Assembly: GCF_009296165.1 (NCBI RefSeq)
Contig: NZ_VUAZ01000007.1
Span: 1 to 64,000 of the forward strand
Direction of reading: 5' to 3'
Length of the DNA stretch: 64,000 nt
Origin: Pseudomonas kitaguniensis
Lineage (GTDB): Bacteria > Pseudomonadota > Gammaproteobacteria > Pseudomonadales > Pseudomonadaceae
Shown here: one piece after another, positions 39,883 through 48,366 of the stretch
How the letters are laid out: the number at the start of each line of letters is the position of its first letter
How positions within the stretch are numbered: the stretch's first letter is position 1
Translations under genes and position numbers: made by a program
The notes under the pieces: model-generated
Told to the model about the DNA's origin: nothing
The model's database searches: none
The model's input: only the letters and a program-made list of their open reading frames with translations

Positions 39883-40338
39883 TGCAGTAGCTTCCAGTGC
39901 ACGCAGGCGAGGTGTGTCACGTGCCGCAGCACCGCCTGATCATCAAAATATCGACGGACGCGTCACGGCCTTGTATCCAGTGACCGTGAAAGAGAGTCAG
40001 TACCTTGCCCTCGCGGTGTACATTAATTTAGCGAGGAGCCGGTACCGATGACATGCAACTATTACGAGAGTGTTTTGGGTAATGGAAAGGCGCTCATGAT
40101 CACCGCAGAAATACTTAACTGCGGGTTGTAGTTAGCGCTCGGTTTCGTAGTAGTTGTATCGCCAGTGCACTATTCAAAACGATATATTATCTTTGCGATG
40201 ACGGTTCTTTGAGTGTCATAAACATCCTGCGCAGTGCTCCCCACTTAACTGTCGCGTCAGTGCTCTTAACCCAGGCCGACCCAAGTTGCCCGGGCGTTGG
40301 GCGTTGAATCAACGACAGCATTGAGGAGGTGAGCGAGC
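39883..40338. other. Divergent control region of the fimbrial cluster
   Basis: This 456-bp gap has no gene. It is AT-rich relative to flanking genes, especially 40050-40230. It contains an inverted repeat TCACGG-N15-CCGTGA (39963-39989), and ACTTAACTG occurs twice (near 40110 and 40245). Promoters for both the pilin operon and the response regulator gene should lie here; I could not assign a sigma class. Confidence 0.55.
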
Positions 40339-41142
40339 GTGCGTTCCAGCGATGTCGCTTCGCAGCAAGACCCTTTCCGGTTCTGCCCCCCGGATCATTG
40401 GCGGCATAGCGTGATATTGGTGGCCGATGACCACTCGGTCTATCGGCTGTTGATTGGCGAGTTTCTAAACAAACTTGGGCTGGGCCGTGAATTGGTCGGT
40501 GATGGTCGTGAAGGGCTGTTGGCCTTTTCCCGAACGCGCTTCGACCTGGTGATCAGCGACTGCCATATGCCGCTGATGGATGGTTTTGTCATGGCCCGTG
40601 AAATCCGCCTTCTAGAGCAACAGCGCGGCCTGCGGCGGGTTCCGCTCATTGCACTGACCGCTAACCCGCGGCACGACGACGCCCAGCGGTGTCGTGATGC
40701 CGGGTTTGATGCCTGGTTGCTCAAACCGTTGACGTTTGCGCGGTTGTGCGAGGTGCTGCTGCATTGGCTGCCAGGCACACCCGGCGACCCTTCGTCACAG
40801 GCACCGCAGCGATCAACGAGTTGGCCGAATCGGGCGGACATGGTGCAGACCTTCGGCAGTGAAAGCGTGGTGGAACAGATGCTCGACAGCTTGTTGCGCG
40901 AAGCGCTCACGGACACTGCGGCGCTGGCCCACGCGCGCCTGACGTTGAATGCCGAGCTCACGGCCGAGCGGCTGCATCGCCTGCTGGGCAGCCTGGCTTT
41001 TTTGGGCTGCGACGCGTTGGGCGCGCGAGGCGGTTGGTTGGTTGAGCAAGTGCGTGCGCATGGCGTGGCGAAAAATAGCGTACGGCTGGAGGCGTTTGAG
41101 AATGATCTTAAATTTTACCTCGCCTACTTGAATAAACTGTGA
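40339..41142 (+). CDS. Response regulator with C-terminal HPt-like domain
   Basis: Cytoplasmic protein of 267 aa; GTG start at 40339 behind GAGGAGG. The REC domain (about residues 25-145) has acidic residues in LVADDHS, the phospho-acceptor Asp in VISDCHMPLMDG, and the Lys in LLKPL. The C-terminal part resembles an HPt helical bundle, with RLHRLLGSLAFLG in place of the canonical HxxKG; the His is kept but Lys is Leu. There is no DNA-binding or output enzyme domain. REC-HPt pieces usually come from hybrid kinases such as EvgS/BvgS types, so this looks like a detached phosphorelay module. Confidence 0.8.
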   Translation: MRSSDVASQQDPFRFCPPDHWRHSVILVADDHSVYRLLIGEFLNKLGLGRELVGDGREGLLAFSRTRFDLVISDCHMPLMDGFVMAREIRLLEQQRGLRRVPLIALTANPRHDDAQRCRDAGFDAWLLKPLTFARLCEVLLHWLPGTPGDPSSQAPQRSTSWPNRADMVQTFGSESVVEQMLDSLLREALTDTAALAHARLTLNAELTAERLHRLLGSLAFLGCDALGARGGWLVEQVRAHGVAKNSVRLEAFENDLKFYLAYLNKL

Positions 41143-41351
41143 CGCTTAATTATGCGAGTCGCATTGTAGGAATTTGTACTTTAGTGCTGTAGTTTTTGGA
41201 CGTAGGCGTATTCTTTTTATATTGTAAGTTAATGGTTATATCCCCTATAACGCTGGGTTTGGCTGAAATGACGCCTGCGCCAAGCGGTTGTTGATAAGCG
41301 CCAGCAGAGGTAATTTGCGCAAATGCAAATTGCCATCATTCGTGAGTATTT
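41143..41351. other. AT-rich intergenic region between the two response regulators
   Basis: No gene is seen in these 209 bp. The sequence is strongly AT-rich around 41200-41260 and ends in the palindrome at 41309-41334, so the second regulator probably has its own promoter. Confidence 0.5.
41309..41334. promoter_or_regulatory. Palindrome upstream of the LuxR-type regulator
   Basis: GGTAATTTGC (41309-41318) and GCAAATTGCC (41325-41334) match in 9 of 10 inverted positions around a 6-bp centre. It ends 17 bp before the ATG, so it could be an operator or an mRNA hairpin close to the ribosome site. Confidence 0.5.
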
Positions 41352-41987
41352 ATGTTTCGAGTCATTATTGCCGATGATCATCCTATTGTCCGGATCGGGC
41401 AAAGAGTCGTGATTGAGGCGAGCGGCAAGTACAAGGTTGTCGGTGAAGCCAGTGGCCCTGATGAGCTGCTGGCGCTGCTAATCACCACGCCCTGCGACGT
41501 TTTGGTTACCGATTTCGCTATGCCGGGCGGGCGCCAGGCCGACGGTTACGTGTTGTTGAGCCTGTTGCAGCGCCTGTACCCGGCGACGCCGGTGATTCTG
41601 GTGACGATGTTTGCCAACATTGTGACATTGCGTGAGTCTTTCGCCCGTGGCGCGCAAGCTATCGTGGCCAAAAGCTCATCGGCCAAAGAGTTGCCATTGG
41701 CAATCAAGGCGGTGGTGAGCGGCAAGACCTTTGCCAGTGCCGGTTTGCGCGAGCAGTTGAGCGAAGCCGGCACGGGGGATCAATCGCAACTGCCGAGGTT
41801 GTCCGGCAAAGAGCGCGAAGTGGTGCGAATGCTGGCCACCGGCATGACCGTCACGCAGATAGCCGCACGGCTCAATCGCAGTATTTCAACGATCAGCAAA
41901 CAGAAAGGCACGGCCATGCAACGCCTGTGTATTTCCACGGACGTGGACTTGTTTGCCTATGCCCGCGACGTTGGAATGGTGCCGTAG
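41352..41987 (+). CDS. LuxR/FixJ-type response regulator
   Basis: Transcriptional regulator of 211 aa. The receiver domain has RVIIADDHPIVR, the phospho-acceptor Asp in VLVTDFAMPGG, and the Lys in VAKSSSAKEL. The C-terminal LuxR-type HTH is LSGKEREVVRMLATGMTVTQ plus IAARLNRSISTISKQKGTAM. It belongs to the EvgA/BvgA/RcsB type that often controls fimbriae and biofilm genes. No sensor kinase lies next to it. The likely targets are the flanking DUF1120 genes. Confidence 0.9.
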   Translation: MFRVIIADDHPIVRIGQRVVIEASGKYKVVGEASGPDELLALLITTPCDVLVTDFAMPGGRQADGYVLLSLLQRLYPATPVILVTMFANIVTLRESFARGAQAIVAKSSSAKELPLAIKAVVSGKTFASAGLREQLSEAGTGDQSQLPRLSGKEREVVRMLATGMTVTQIAARLNRSISTISKQKGTAMQRLCISTDVDLFAYARDVGMVP

Positions 41988-42211
41988 GAAGTTGCAGTTT
42001 ATAACTGACCTTAATTAATCATTGTGCCGGTGGTCATTCGTATTAGTTGTATTCATCTGGCGTGAATAGTTCGTTATCTTGTCACGGTCGCTCTACTGTT
42101 AATGGGCGGCATCACACACCCGTCTATTAATTAAGTCGAACTTAGCGGTTGGCAGCGCGCCGTGGTGCGTCTGTTGAGTCTGTTAATAAGCGACCGACAG
42201 TGAGTCTTGAT
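41988..42211. other. AT-rich region before the sixth DUF1120 gene
   Basis: No gene is seen. AT-rich runs such as CCTTAATTAATCATTG suggest a separate promoter for the isolated pilin-like gene. TCACGG, a half-site of the inverted repeat at 39963-39989, also occurs here (near 42083). Confidence 0.4.
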
Positions 42212-42850
42212 ATGCAACCGTCTCGTGCACTTATTAGCGCCGCGTTTATGCTCGCTGGCGCTTCCACTGTAATGGCCGCGTCCAGCCAGGACCTGACCAT
42301 CACAGGTTCGATTACGCCTTCTGCCTGTACAACTCTGATCACCAGCGGAGGCATCGTGGATTACGGAAAAATCTCGGCCCAGGACCTGCATCCTACCGCT
42401 GTCACCCCACTGCCCGAGGCCTCTGTGCAGGTGTCGGTCACGTGTTTGGCGCCGACATTGATGGCCTTGAAGAGTGCGGATAACCGCCCCGGCACTGCGG
42501 CTGACCAAATGGGGTCGGTGTCGGTGTTTGGCTTGGGTCTGGCGAGCGCTGATGAAAAGATCGGCTGGTACACACTGGCCATGGCCGATGTGATCGCCAA
42601 TGACATACCCGCTACCCCGATTGAAACCGTGGATGGCAGTGTATGGTTAGATGCATTCAATTCGGTCTGGCAACCAGGCTGGATGCGCACCGCCAAGGAC
42701 CCGAGCATTCCAACCCCTGCGCCTCTTGCTCTGACCACCTTTAAGGCAGACGTGGTGGTGGCCGCAACCATCACTAACAAGAAAAACCTGCCGATTACCG
42801 AAGAAATCAAAATCGACGGCAGCGCCACCCTCGACCTCATCTACCTTTAA
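42212..42850 (+). CDS. DUF1120 putative fimbrial subunit F (detached)
   Basis: Exported protein of 212 aa; start at 42212 (MQPSRALISAAFMLAGASTV), signal peptide ending VMA. It carries GSITPSACTTLITSGGIVDY, GKISAQDL, the second Cys in SVTCLA and the end LDLIYL. It is the only subunit on the plus strand, downstream of the two regulators, so it may be expressed separately from the main operon. Confidence 0.8.
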   Translation: MQPSRALISAAFMLAGASTVMAASSQDLTITGSITPSACTTLITSGGIVDYGKISAQDLHPTAVTPLPEASVQVSVTCLAPTLMALKSADNRPGTAADQMGSVSVFGLGLASADEKIGWYTLAMADVIANDIPATPIETVDGSVWLDAFNSVWQPGWMRTAKDPSIPTPAPLALTTFKADVVVAATITNKKNLPITEEIKIDGSATLDLIYL

Positions 42851-42950
42851 CTGCGCCGGGCATCACTCAGGTTTGTCGCGAATAGCCGTGGCTTTCCCGC
42901 GTCACGCGCATTATCGTTCAGCACCCCTGACCATCGTGCGAAACCTGCCC

Positions 42951-43421
42951 ATGAGTGATGCCCACAACGCCCTGATCACCGAGTTCTACACAGCCTTCCA
43001 GCGCCTGGACGCCGAAGCCATGGCGGCCTGTTACACCGATGATGTGCTGTTCAGTGACCCGGCGTTCGGCGAGTTGCGCGGGCGCGATGCCGGCGATATG
43101 TGGCGCATGCTGACCACGCGCGCCAAAGACTTTTCGCTGACCTTCGACCATGTGCGCAGCGATGAAAGCACCGGCAGCGCGCATTGGGTGGCGACTTACC
43201 TGTTCAGCGCCACCGGCAACACGGTAATCAACGACATTGGTGCGCGGTTCGTGTTTCGCGATGGCAAGATCTGCGAGCACCACGACCACTTTGACCTGTG
43301 GCGCTGGTCGCGCCAGGCATTGGGCCTCAAAGGGCTGCTGCTGGGCTGGTCACCTGCGCTGAAAAACGCCGTGCGCGCCCAGGCGCTTAAAGGCTTGAAG
43401 GCATTCCAGGCCAGTCATTGA
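42951..43421 (+). CDS. SnoaL/NTF2-like fold protein
   Basis: Small cytoplasmic protein of 156 aa with the SnoaL-like pattern LITEFYTAFQRLDAEAMAAC followed by YTDDVLFSDPAFGELRG. The NTF2-like fold serves many enzymes and binding proteins, and nothing here identifies a substrate. The start at 42951 (MSDAHNALI) is chosen for the family opening. The gene for a GIY-YIG protein follows after about 35 bp. Confidence 0.78.
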   Translation: MSDAHNALITEFYTAFQRLDAEAMAACYTDDVLFSDPAFGELRGRDAGDMWRMLTTRAKDFSLTFDHVRSDESTGSAHWVATYLFSATGNTVINDIGARFVFRDGKICEHHDHFDLWRWSRQALGLKGLLLGWSPALKNAVRAQALKGLKAFQASH

Positions 43422-43457
43422 TAAGATTGGCGCTCCTCTGGTTTGCAGCAATCGCCC

Positions 43458-43733
43458 GTGACTGACACTTCTGAAGCCAAACCCTGGTTCGTCTACCTGG
43501 TGCGCGCCGCCAACGGTTCACTGTATTGCGGCATCAGCAATGACCCGGTGCGCCGTTTTGCTTCGCATCAAAGCGGCAAGGGCGCGCGGTTCTTTTTGTC
43601 GAGCCCGGCGGTGGCGCTGGTGTACACCGAGAAGTGTGCCAGCAAGGGTGACGCGCTGCGCCAGGAGCGGCTGATTAAACAACTGAAGAAAAGCGCCAAG
43701 GAATGCCTGGCCGCGAGTGGCTCATCAGCTTGA
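43458..43733 (+). CDS. GIY-YIG family protein (UPF0213/YhbQ-like)
   Basis: Protein of 91 aa in the single-domain GIY-YIG group. The motif is degenerate as [19 protein letters not shown], with the conserved Arg in [15 protein letters not shown]. The start is taken as GTG at 43458; a TTG at 43443 is in frame. Proteins of this group may have nuclease activity on structured DNA, but this is not shown by sequence alone. Confidence 0.82.
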   Translation: MTDTSEAKPWFVYLVRAANGSLYCGISNDPVRRFASHQSGKGARFFLSSPAVALVYTEKCASKGDALRQERLIKQLKKSAKECLAASGSSA

Positions 43734-43807
43734 TTGATCGCTGCCCATCACGCTATTGAATGCCTTTGCGCGCTAAGCTGCGGGTTCACTCGTTTAAGGA
43801 CCCCAGC

Positions 43808-44743
43808 ATGCCTGAGCTCATTCTTCACCACTACCCGACGTCTCCCTTCGCGGAAAAAGCGCGGCTGTTGCTGGGCTTCAAGGGCTTGTCCTGGCACTCG
43901 GTGCTGATCCCGCCGGTGATGCCCAAACCCGACCTGACTGCGCTGACCGGCGGCTACCGCAAAACCCCGGTACTGCAAGTCGGCGCCGACATTTACTGCG
44001 ACACAGCGTTGATCGCCCGGCGCCTGGAACAAGAAAAGTCCTCGCCCGCGCTGTTCCCGCTCGGCCAGGAAATGATCAGCCAAACCTTCGCCACCTGGGC
44101 CGACAGCGTGGTGTTTGGGCTCGCAGTGAGCCTGGTGTTCCAGCCGGAATCGGTGGCGGTGCGCTTTGGCAAATTACCCCCCGAAGCGGTCAAGGCGTTT
44201 ATGGCCGACCGCGCCGCGCTGTTCAGCGGTGGCACCGCGAGCAAACTGCCCGCTGAGTTGGCCAAGCACCAATGGCCGGCGATCATGGCGCGGCTGGAGC
44301 AGCAGCTGCAGCGCGAACCCGGCGACTTTTTGTTCGGCGAACCGTCGATTGCCGACTTTGCCCTGGCCCACCCGCTGTGGTTTCTCAAGGCCACGCCGGT
44401 CACCGCGCCGATGGTGGATGCTTACCCGGCGGTTTCGGCATGGCTGGCACGCGTGCTCGGCTTCGGCCACGGCACGCCCAGCGAGATGAGCGCCGGGCAA
44501 GCCCTGGAGATCGCCCGCAACGCCACGCCGGCGCCGTTGCCGGACGAAGTGTTCGAAGACTTGAATGGCTTCAAGGCTGGCCAGCAGGTGAGCATTGCCG
44601 CCATCGACTACGGCGTCGATCCAGTCGCCGGTGAACTGCTTTTTGCCGGCCGCGAGGAGCTGATCCTGCGGCGTAGCGATGAGCGCGGCGGCACCGTGCA
44701 CGTGCATTTCCCGCGCTTTGGGTTTTGCCTCAAGGCGCAATAA
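43808..44743 (+). CDS. Glutathione S-transferase family protein
   Basis: Protein of 311 aa, longer than typical GSTs (about 210). The N-terminal thioredoxin-like domain (LILHHYPTSPFAEKARLLLG) has the GST pattern, with the substrate-binding cis-Pro in YRKTPVLQ. A helical C-terminal domain runs to about residue 220. The last 90 residues form an extra domain (VSIAAIDYGVDPVAGELLFA, EELILRRSDERGGTVHVHFP). The start at 43808 fits the family. The conjugation substrate is unknown. Confidence 0.82.
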   Translation: MPELILHHYPTSPFAEKARLLLGFKGLSWHSVLIPPVMPKPDLTALTGGYRKTPVLQVGADIYCDTALIARRLEQEKSSPALFPLGQEMISQTFATWADSVVFGLAVSLVFQPESVAVRFGKLPPEAVKAFMADRAALFSGGTASKLPAELAKHQWPAIMARLEQQLQREPGDFLFGEPSIADFALAHPLWFLKATPVTAPMVDAYPAVSAWLARVLGFGHGTPSEMSAGQALEIARNATPAPLPDEVFEDLNGFKAGQQVSIAAIDYGVDPVAGELLFAGREELILRRSDERGGTVHVHFPRFGFCLKAQ

Positions 44744-44851
44744 TTAAATTATTTTCAATCTGAGGTGAGGTAAACCCGCCGCCCATCCGTGTAGTGCTTG
44801 AAACTGCGAGCTATTCGCATTAACAGCGTTTTTTACACGGGTTCTCAGAGC

Positions 44852-47272
44852 ATGAAGTCAGCGGCGGGCGGTTGGGTAAAACAGTGGCTGGGAGCCTCGG
44901 TATTGACGGTATCGGGGCTGGCGTTGCTGCCCTTGAGCTTGGCGCAGGCGCAGGAACAGCAAAGCGCGCAGTTCAACTTCGCGCTGGCGGCCAAACCGCT
45001 GCCGCAGGCCTTGAGCGATTTCAGCCGGGTGACCGGCATCAGTGTGATCTACACCGATGAAGCGCCGTATGGCCTGAATGCCCCGGCCGTCAGCGGGCAG
45101 ATGAGCGCCACCCAAGCCCTGCAACGCCTGCTCGGCAGCTCGGGCTTTACCTTCCGCCAGATCGACGCGCGTACCCTGGCGCTGGAGCCGCTGCCGACCG
45201 GCGGCGCGGTTAACCTTGGCGCCACGACCATCAGCGGCGCCAGCCAAACCCAAGACACCACCAGCTACCAGCCGCCGCCCACCAGTTCGGTGATGCGCTC
45301 GCGTGGCCTGCTGCTGGAAACCCCGCAAACCGTGAATGTGGTGGCCGCCCAAGTGCTGCGCGACCAACAGCCGCGCAACCTCGATGACGCGCTGGGCAAC
45401 ATCAGCGGAATCACCCAGGCCAACACCTTGGCCAGCACCCAGGACGCGGTGATGCTGCGTGGTTTTGGCGACAACCGTAACGGTTCGATCATGCAAGACG
45501 GCATGCCCGTGGTGCAGGGTCGCGCATTGAATGCCACCGCCGAGCGGGTCGAAGTGCTCAAAGGCCCGTCGTCGCTGCTCTACGGCATCCAGGACCCGGG
45601 CGGCGTGGTCAACATCGTCAGCAAGAAACCCGAACTGGTGCAGTCCACCTCCCTGACCGCGCGCGGCTCGACCTTCGGCGATGGCAAAAACGGCAGCGGC
45701 GGCAACCTGGATACCACCGGCCCGCTCGGTGACAGCGGCTTGGCCTATCGCTTGGTCGTCGACCATGAAGACGAAGACTACTGGCGCAATTTCGGCACCC
45801 ACCGTGAAACATTGGTAGCGCCGTCGCTGGCCTGGTACGGCGACACCACCAAAGTGGTCTTCGCCTATGAACACCGCGAGTTTCTGTCGCCGTTCGACCG
45901 TGGCACTGCCATCGACCCCAAGACCAACCACCCGCTGAACATCCCCGCGACGCGTCGCCTGGATGAGCCGTTCAACAACATGGAAGGCCGCTCCGACCTG
46001 TATCGCCTGGAAGTCGACCACGACTTGAACGACGACTGGAAAGCCCACGTCGGCTACAGCTGGAACCGTGAAACCTACGACGCCAGCCAGGTGCGCGTCA
46101 GCGCCGTCAACGCCAACGGCACGTTGACGCGCAGAATGGACGGCACCCAAGGCGCGCTCAGCACCGACCGTTTCGCCACCGCCAGCCTGGAAGGCAAGGT
46201 CAACGTGCTGGGCATGCAACATGACCTGGTGTTTGGGCTGGATGACGAATACCGCAAAATCTACCGTGCCGACCTGATCCGCCAGGCCTCGCGCGGCGGC
46301 TTTAACTACAACAACCCGGTGTATGGCAACGAAGTCGCGGGCACCACCGTCAGCGCCGCCGACAGCGCCCAGACCGACCTGCTGCGCAGCGACTCGCTGT
46401 TCTTCCAGGACGCGATTCACCTGAACGATCAATGGATTCTGGTCGGCGGCGCGCGCTATCAAATGTATGACCAATACGCCGGTAAAGGCGTGCCGTTCAC
46501 GGCCAACACCAACGGCAATGGCCAGGCGTGGGTGCCGCGTGCGGGGCTGGTTTACCGCTTCACCGATGAGTTGTCGTTCTACGGCAGCTACACCGAGTCG
46601 TTCAAGCCTAACTCGACCATCGCCGCATTGGCCGATGGCAGCGTATTGACCGGCGACTTGACGCCTGAAGAGTCCAAGTCATGGGAGCTGGGGGCCAAGC
46701 TCGACATGCCAGGGCGCATCACCGCCAGCGCGGCGTTGTTTGATATTCACAAACGCAACGTGCTGGTGTCGGTCGGTTCCGGCGCGAATACCATTTACAG
46801 CATCGCCGGCGAAGTGCGCTCGCGCGGCCTGGAGCTGGACGTCAGCGGCCAGTTGAGCGACCAGTGGAGCCTGATCGGCAGCTACGCGTTCACCGACGCC
46901 CAAGACACCAAAGACCAGGACCCGACGTTGCAAGGCAACCGCCTGCAAAACGTCGCCAAGCACACCGGCTCGCTGTCGGCGGTGTACGACTTCGGCAACC
47001 TTTTTGGCGGCGATCAACTGCGCGTCGGCGCAGGCGCGCGGTATGTCGGCGAGCGCGCCGGCGATGCGGCCAACGACTTCAACCTGCCGGGCTACACCGT
47101 CGCAGACGCGTTTGCCAGCTACGACACCAAAATCGAAGGGCAGAAGGTCAAGTTCCAGCTCAACGTGAAGAACCTGTTCGACCGCACCTACTACACCTCG
47201 GCGGCCAGCCGCTTGTTCGTGTCCATGGGTGACGCACGGCAGGTGTCGGTTTCCAGCACGTTGACCTTCTGA
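44852..47272 (+). CDS. TonB-dependent siderophore receptor with N-terminal STN domain
   Basis: Outer-membrane receptor of 806 aa. The start at 44852 (MKSAAGGWVKQWLGASVL) gives a signal peptide ending AQAQ. An STN signalling domain follows (NFALAAKPLPQALSDFSRVT, ending about residue 125), then plug domain (RGLLLETPQTVNVVAAQVLR, VMLRGFGDNRNGS, VEVLKGPSSLLYG) and a 22-strand barrel ending SVSSTLTF. The family is FpvA/FhuE-type ferric siderophore receptors; the ligand is unknown. An STN domain normally signals to a FecR-like anti-sigma factor, but none lies nearby. Its stop overlaps the start of the next gene. Confidence 0.9.
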   Translation: MKSAAGGWVKQWLGASVLTVSGLALLPLSLAQAQEQQSAQFNFALAAKPLPQALSDFSRVTGISVIYTDEAPYGLNAPAVSGQMSATQALQRLLGSSGFTFRQIDARTLALEPLPTGGAVNLGATTISGASQTQDTTSYQPPPTSSVMRSRGLLLETPQTVNVVAAQVLRDQQPRNLDDALGNISGITQANTLASTQDAVMLRGFGDNRNGSIMQDGMPVVQGRALNATAERVEVLKGPSSLLYGIQDPGGVVNIVSKKPELVQSTSLTARGSTFGDGKNGSGGNLDTTGPLGDSGLAYRLVVDHEDEDYWRNFGTHRETLVAPSLAWYGDTTKVVFAYEHREFLSPFDRGTAIDPKTNHPLNIPATRRLDEPFNNMEGRSDLYRLEVDHDLNDDWKAHVGYSWNRETYDASQVRVSAVNANGTLTRRMDGTQGALSTDRFATASLEGKVNVLGMQHDLVFGLDDEYRKIYRADLIRQASRGGFNYNNPVYGNEVAGTTVSAADSAQTDLLRSDSLFFQDAIHLNDQWILVGGARYQMYDQYAGKGVPFTANTNGNGQAWVPRAGLVYRFTDELSFYGSYTESFKPNSTIAALADGSVLTGDLTPEESKSWELGAKLDMPGRITASAALFDIHKRNVLVSVGSGANTIYSIAGEVRSRGLELDVSGQLSDQWSLIGSYAFTDAQDTKDQDPTLQGNRLQNVAKHTGSLSAVYDFGNLFGGDQLRVGAGARYVGERAGDAANDFNLPGYTVADAFASYDTKIEGQKVKFQLNVKNLFDRTYYTSAASRLFVSMGDARQVSVSSTLTF

Positions 47273-48312
47273 TGAAACCTTACGCCTGGCTTTTTAGCGT
47301 GTTGCTCAGCACCTCAGCGCTGGCAGACACTGGCGCCTACCACCGCGAACACCGGGTGACACTGCCCGGTTCCGGCCACAGTTGGGGTTTTGTCGGGCTC
47401 GACCCGACACGCCCGTACCTGTTTTTGGCGCGGCGCGAAAACGGGTTGACGGTGTTTGATGTGCAGCGCCAACGCGCGGTCAAGACCGTGGCGCAGTCTG
47501 ACGGTGCAAATGGCGTGGTGTTCGTGCCTGAGTTGGACCGCGTGTTTGTGCTCAATACCGACGGCAGCTTGAGCGTGGTGCAGTTATCCACACTCAAACC
47601 GCTGAAGCGTATTGCGGTGGCGCAAAGCAACCTCAACAGTGCGGTGTATGAGCCTTCTACCGGCAAAGTCATCATCGTCAGCGGGCGCCGGGCAGACCGC
47701 TCGACGCTGTTTGAGTTTGACCCTAAACAAGCGCGCATTACCGGCGCGCATGAACTGGCGGTGAAGAAAATCGACCCGCTGTTGCTCAAGGGCGATGGCA
47801 GTTTTTTCCTGCCCATGCGCGATGAAGGCAAGGTAGCGCGTTACGCGGCCAGCACCTTCGCCGTGCTCGATACCTGGCAGTTTGCCAATTGCGCCAAACC
47901 CAGCGCGTTGGCTCAGGACGTTGAGCGTCAACGGTTATTTGTGGCCTGCCGGGGCGATGCGCCGGTGTTGATCGTGGCTGATCGGCAGACAGGCGAGGTC
48001 AAGGCGACGGTGCCGATTGGGCGTGATGTAAACGCGCTGGCCTATGACGCGCAGCGGCGTCGCTTGCTGGTTCCCAGCGGCGTAGATGCAAACGTCATGG
48101 TCATCGAGCAACAGGGCGCCGATCACTACGCGGTCGCCGCCACCCTCAGCACCTTGCCGATGGCCTACAACATGGCCTTTGACGCGCAACGCCAGCGGGT
48201 TTACCTGCCTGCCATGGACTTTGTGCAGCCCGCGCCGAGCGCGTCCGAGCCTAAACCTGATGCGCAGTTTCAGGCAGGAACATTCTCTATCACCACCCTG
48301 GCACTTGATTGA
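47272..48312 (+). CDS. Periplasmic beta-propeller protein (YncE-like)
   Basis: Exported protein of 346 aa; signal peptide MKPYAWLFSVLLSTSALA. Repeated blocks of about 40-45 aa with DVQRQRAVKTV, VPELDRVFVLNTDG, DRQTGEVKATV and AYDAQRRRLLVPSGVDA indicate a seven-bladed YncE-type propeller. The start overlaps the receptor stop (TGATG), so its synthesis is coupled to the receptor. A role in ligand handling for that receptor is plausible but not shown. Confidence 0.8.
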   Translation: MKPYAWLFSVLLSTSALADTGAYHREHRVTLPGSGHSWGFVGLDPTRPYLFLARRENGLTVFDVQRQRAVKTVAQSDGANGVVFVPELDRVFVLNTDGSLSVVQLSTLKPLKRIAVAQSNLNSAVYEPSTGKVIIVSGRRADRSTLFEFDPKQARITGAHELAVKKIDPLLLKGDGSFFLPMRDEGKVARYAASTFAVLDTWQFANCAKPSALAQDVERQRLFVACRGDAPVLIVADRQTGEVKATVPIGRDVNALAYDAQRRRLLVPSGVDANVMVIEQQGADHYAVAATLSTLPMAYNMAFDAQRQRVYLPAMDFVQPAPSASEPKPDAQFQAGTFSITTLALD

Positions 48313-48366
48313 ACGCAGTGAATTACCCAAGCTGCGCACTTTCGTAGATTCAGGAATGCCAGGCTT

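Noticed and set aside
40329..40339. GTG at 40329 as the start of the REC-HPt gene
   Set aside because: It lies in a different frame from the receiver domain; the GTG at 40339 is in frame and has GAGGAGG upstream.
44743..44765. Possible Fur box before the TonB receptor
   Set aside because: Only about 9 of 19 positions match the Fur consensus, which is not better than expected in an AT-rich gap.
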